A DNA stretch of 64,000 nucleotides from positions 1,054,001 to 1,118,000 of the forward strand of contig BGZK01000013.1 of NCBI GenBank assembly GCA_005406025.1. Direction: 5' to 3'. Origin of the DNA: Eumeta japonica (Eukaryota > Arthropoda > Insecta > Lepidoptera > Psychidae). A model generated the notes under the pieces. That model ran no database searches and was not told the DNA's origin. It saw only the letters and a program-made list of their open reading frames with translations. Below, one piece after another: positions 61,811 to 64,000 of the stretch (position 1 is the first letter of the stretch; each line of letters opens with the position of its first letter). The position numbers were made by a program, and so were the translations under genes.

Positions 61811-61841
61811 ATGAAATATATGTCCACGCGGGTGGAGCCGC
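61811..61841 (+). mobile_element. Helitron 3'-tail fragment
   Basis: ATGAAATATATGTCCACGCG then GGTGGAGCCGCAC is collinear with the 54778-54828 tail. GAAAACGGGATCGGATTGAT units precede it at 61750, as at 42087-42456. Confidence 0.5.
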
Positions 61842-62344
61842 ACATACACACACACTCATATTCAACAATTTTTTATATATATATGTTTGAAATGGTGATC
61901 GGATATTCAGAACGTTAAGTTTGGGTAAGTTGACTTGAATAGTCAGAAAGTTGAGAATCTTTTAATTTTTTTTAGGCATAAAATTTTGAGTAACAATTTG
62001 ATATGTCAAGTATGTTGGATCAAGATTTAGAATTAAATACGGCATTGAATTAAACAACATCGTACAGAATTAATTCTTGATGTTATACATGTATACATTA
62101 GTTGCGGTAGTTCACATTGCTATGAAAATAAAGAATGTGTTAAATGTGTATGAAGTGTCGCTGACGCATGACGTCGGCGTGCTCGCCAAATGTTAGGATT
62201 GGTAGATGACTTATGAGCATTATAGGAATAAAGAAGAAACGTTACAAACTAAGTACAGATAATCTACGTGAGAATTGTAAAATAAATATGGTCAAACCTG
62301 TGTTTATAAGAAACAAAATTACTTTATGATTTCAAAGCCCAAGT
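61842..62344. other. AT-rich non-coding stretch
   Basis: Nothing recognised. Confidence 0.4.
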
Positions 62345-62694
62345 TTTTGACGTGATAACTTTTTATATATCGATGAACGCCGGTTGCACGCACGACAAAG
62401 CATGACTCATTGTTGCGTTCCGCCTAAGCTGAGCGTGCGAGTGAGAGTGCGGAACAATAGAGAGGCACGATGGGCCTAAGCGTTCGGCTTGTGACGCATC
62501 TATTTTTTCACTATACAATTTAAGTAGAAAAATATTTGAATTAACGAGTGTAAATAAATTTTAATTAATCGAAAACATTGTCATTTTCAATTAACTCCTT
62601 CTTTGTATTATACAAAATAATGATAATTCAGTGATAATAATTCAATTCAATTCACAAAAGAATGCAATTTTTCATCAATGTTCATCACGTAAAA
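62345..62694 (-). mobile_element. Small TIR DNA element, copy 2
   Basis: Ends TTTTGACGTGATAAC (62345-62359) and GTTCATCACGTAAAA (62680-62694) are inverted. The plus-strand order is the mirror of the copy at 14081-14514, so this copy is inverted. A GC-rich block (62380-62500) lies next to the GACGTGATAAC end, as in copy 1. No coding capacity. Confidence 0.55.
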
Positions 62695-63560
62695 TTATCG
62701 TCTGTAAACCGACTTTTTAAACTAATTATTTTACTGATTAATTGTTGCCGTTATATATTATAATTACATAAAATATAATTTTATGTGTGTCGACTGAAGT
62801 ATAAGTAATTATAACAACCTTTAGGTATATGTTTTATCAACATAGATTTTTTACCTTTAGAAATTAAATTTTCTGTTCTGTTTTATGAAAGATTTTGAAT
62901 AACGTTACATAATTTTATAATACCTACTGTAATTTGACATTTGAAGGTTTACCCACTATATTATTTTGCACGAAACCATTTAAATTTTAAATCCTTAGGC
63001 AAATTTGACTAAGGATTTAATTTAAGGAACTTAAGTTATGCTATAGACTTTGTGAACTTCCTTTTTTTGGTGTACATTTAAATGTGCTTAGATTTGCTTG
63101 TAAAGTATTACTAAAGTAATTTGCCATCATAACTAGATATTTTTTAGTTAAGATTTTAATTTGAAGATGAACTTCTACAAACTCTTAATAGATGTACGAT
63201 ATTTATGTCATGAAACACGTAAAGCAAATATACCTAAATAATAATATGAATTGAATTGGTTATAAAAAACGAAGTAAAAAAAGTAAGTAGTAAATAGGTA
63301 AGTAAGCGATAATTTAAAGAAATGGGTCATACAACAATATAAAAATTTAAAGTGATTTCAAGGAAAAAGGAAAAATAAAAGTCAAAAGGCATTCACGGAG
63401 ATTATTCTGCGAATAAAAGTTATTGTAGAGTGAAACATAAACATTAAGTTTGTTCTTCTTCGATTTTCATAATTGGCTAAATTATTGTTATTTTAATTAA
63501 TTTACTTTATACCTGAGAACTCTATAGTAATTCTGAGTAGAACAATACTACTACCAAATG
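62695..63560. other. AT-rich spacer upstream of the ODR4-like gene
   Basis: No exon or named repeat recognised. Confidence 0.45.
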
Positions 63561-63681
63561 CAGTCTGAAAGTGTCACTGTCATTTGTGTCAATTATGACA
63601 TTTGTGCGTGTTGCCGATTCTTCCAGCTGAGTTGTTTGGTACATGTATTTCGCGTGTGTTTTGAACTTGTTGATTTAAAAA
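63561..63681 (+). promoter_or_regulatory. Probable promoter and 5' UTR of the ODR4-like gene
   Basis: TCATTT at 63580-63585 fits an arthropod initiator (TCAKTY). No TATA box or downstream element is evident. An in-frame TAA at 63676-63678 shows that the coding region cannot start further upstream in this exon. Confidence 0.35.
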
Positions 63682-63777
63682 ATGTCTAGAGTAGTTTATT
63701 CACCGGAAAGTTGTTTACAATATTTAGAGCAACATGCGTGTAAGGAAAATTGTGTGGTCGGCTTGATTTTAGGACAG
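63682..63777 (+). CDS. ODR4-like exon 1
   Basis: 96 nt, phase 0 at its 3' end, ending in codons for Gly-Gln just before GTCAGT. Confidence 0.8.
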
Positions 63778-64000
63778 GTCAGTAATTTCATTGTTTTGAG
63801 ATGTAAATATACTTAAAAATTTATCTTTCTTTGGTTAATAAATTATAGAAAGTACAAGGGCGAGAAAATATTATTCATTTGACACGCACACCAGATGAAA
63901 AGGTCATAGATAATACATCATCAGATGGCAGTTATTCAAGTTCAGAAACTGCAGAACCATTAAAGAACTTATTAGCCGTTTCTGAAGCTTGGGTTGCCGA
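63682..64000 (+). CDS. ODR4-like gene, first two coding exons (cut by window edge)
   Basis: Exon 1 (63682-63777, 32 codons) encodes MSRVVYSPESCLQYLEQHAC and on to VVGLILGQ. The donor is GTCAGT and the acceptor AATTATAG. Exon 2 starts at 63849 in phase 0 with KVQGRENIIHLTRTPDE, then a Ser/Glu-rich stretch and LKNLLAVSEAWVA at the edge. The pattern SGL(L/I)xGQ, a hydrophobic strand ending TRTP, then W-x matches the N-terminus of ODR4 proteins. These are ER-associated membrane proteins that help GPCR folding and delivery to cilia in nematodes. The start is fixed by an in-frame TAA six bases upstream and a good A at -3. The C-terminal transmembrane part lies outside the window. Confidence 0.8.
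63849..64000 (+). CDS. ODR4-like exon 2 (partial)
   Basis: It follows a 71-bp intron (63778-63848), short as is common in insects. Open to the window edge. Confidence 0.78.

Overview
This is a strongly AT-rich eukaryotic nuclear window from an insect, most probably a moth or butterfly. Coding exons are short and separated by GT..AG introns. One repeat has the A|TC...CTAG|T ends of lepidopteran Helitrons, and mariner relics and SINE-like tRNA heads are scattered throughout. There are no operons, ribosome binding sites, rRNA genes or CRISPR arrays. Species cannot be named from the sequence.

Only two protein-coding genes are recognisable, both on the + strand at the right end. The last four coding exons of nudC (nuclear migration / Hsp90 co-chaperone) lie at 51536-56788. 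The first two coding exons of an ODR4-like gene (ER membrane factor for receptor trafficking) begin at 63682 and run off the right edge. The first half of nudC is not visible anywhere upstream. The two genes have unrelated roles and simply sit in tandem, about 6.9 kb apart.

Positions 1-51500 look like a gene desert or one very large intron. Short CpG-rich patches stand out of AT-rich sequence near 0.6, 1.7-2.4, 4.9, 9.8, 11.3, 29.3-29.6, 32.1, 32.6, 34.6-34.8, 45.2 and 50.5-50.8 kb. They are the best candidates for promoters or enhancers, but none shows a convincing exon.

The rest is a record of transposons. It includes a DDE/SWIM element with ~490-bp terminal inverted repeats (22493-25379), a complete but frameshifted mauritiana-type mariner (45461-46759), and several copies or rearranged ends of a second mariner family (21125-21453, 37817-39035, 47855-48065, 57319-58506). 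A further mariner-like C-terminus lies at 17763-17960. Three copies of a ~0.75-kb dispersed repeat occur (15.9, 21.5, 30.1 kb), with a Helitron inside a nudC intron (53627-54828) and five loose Helitron 3' tails. Two copies of a small TIR element lie at 14081 and 62345. LINE reverse-transcriptase relics (39300-39935 minus, 60560-61300 plus), an LTR-type aspartyl protease relic (52314-52670 minus), MITEs and several clean hairpins complete the list.

I found no convincing new biological system. The items most worth a check are the chimeric repeats, the hairpins, one unidentified open frame at 20290-20637, and the CpG islands.
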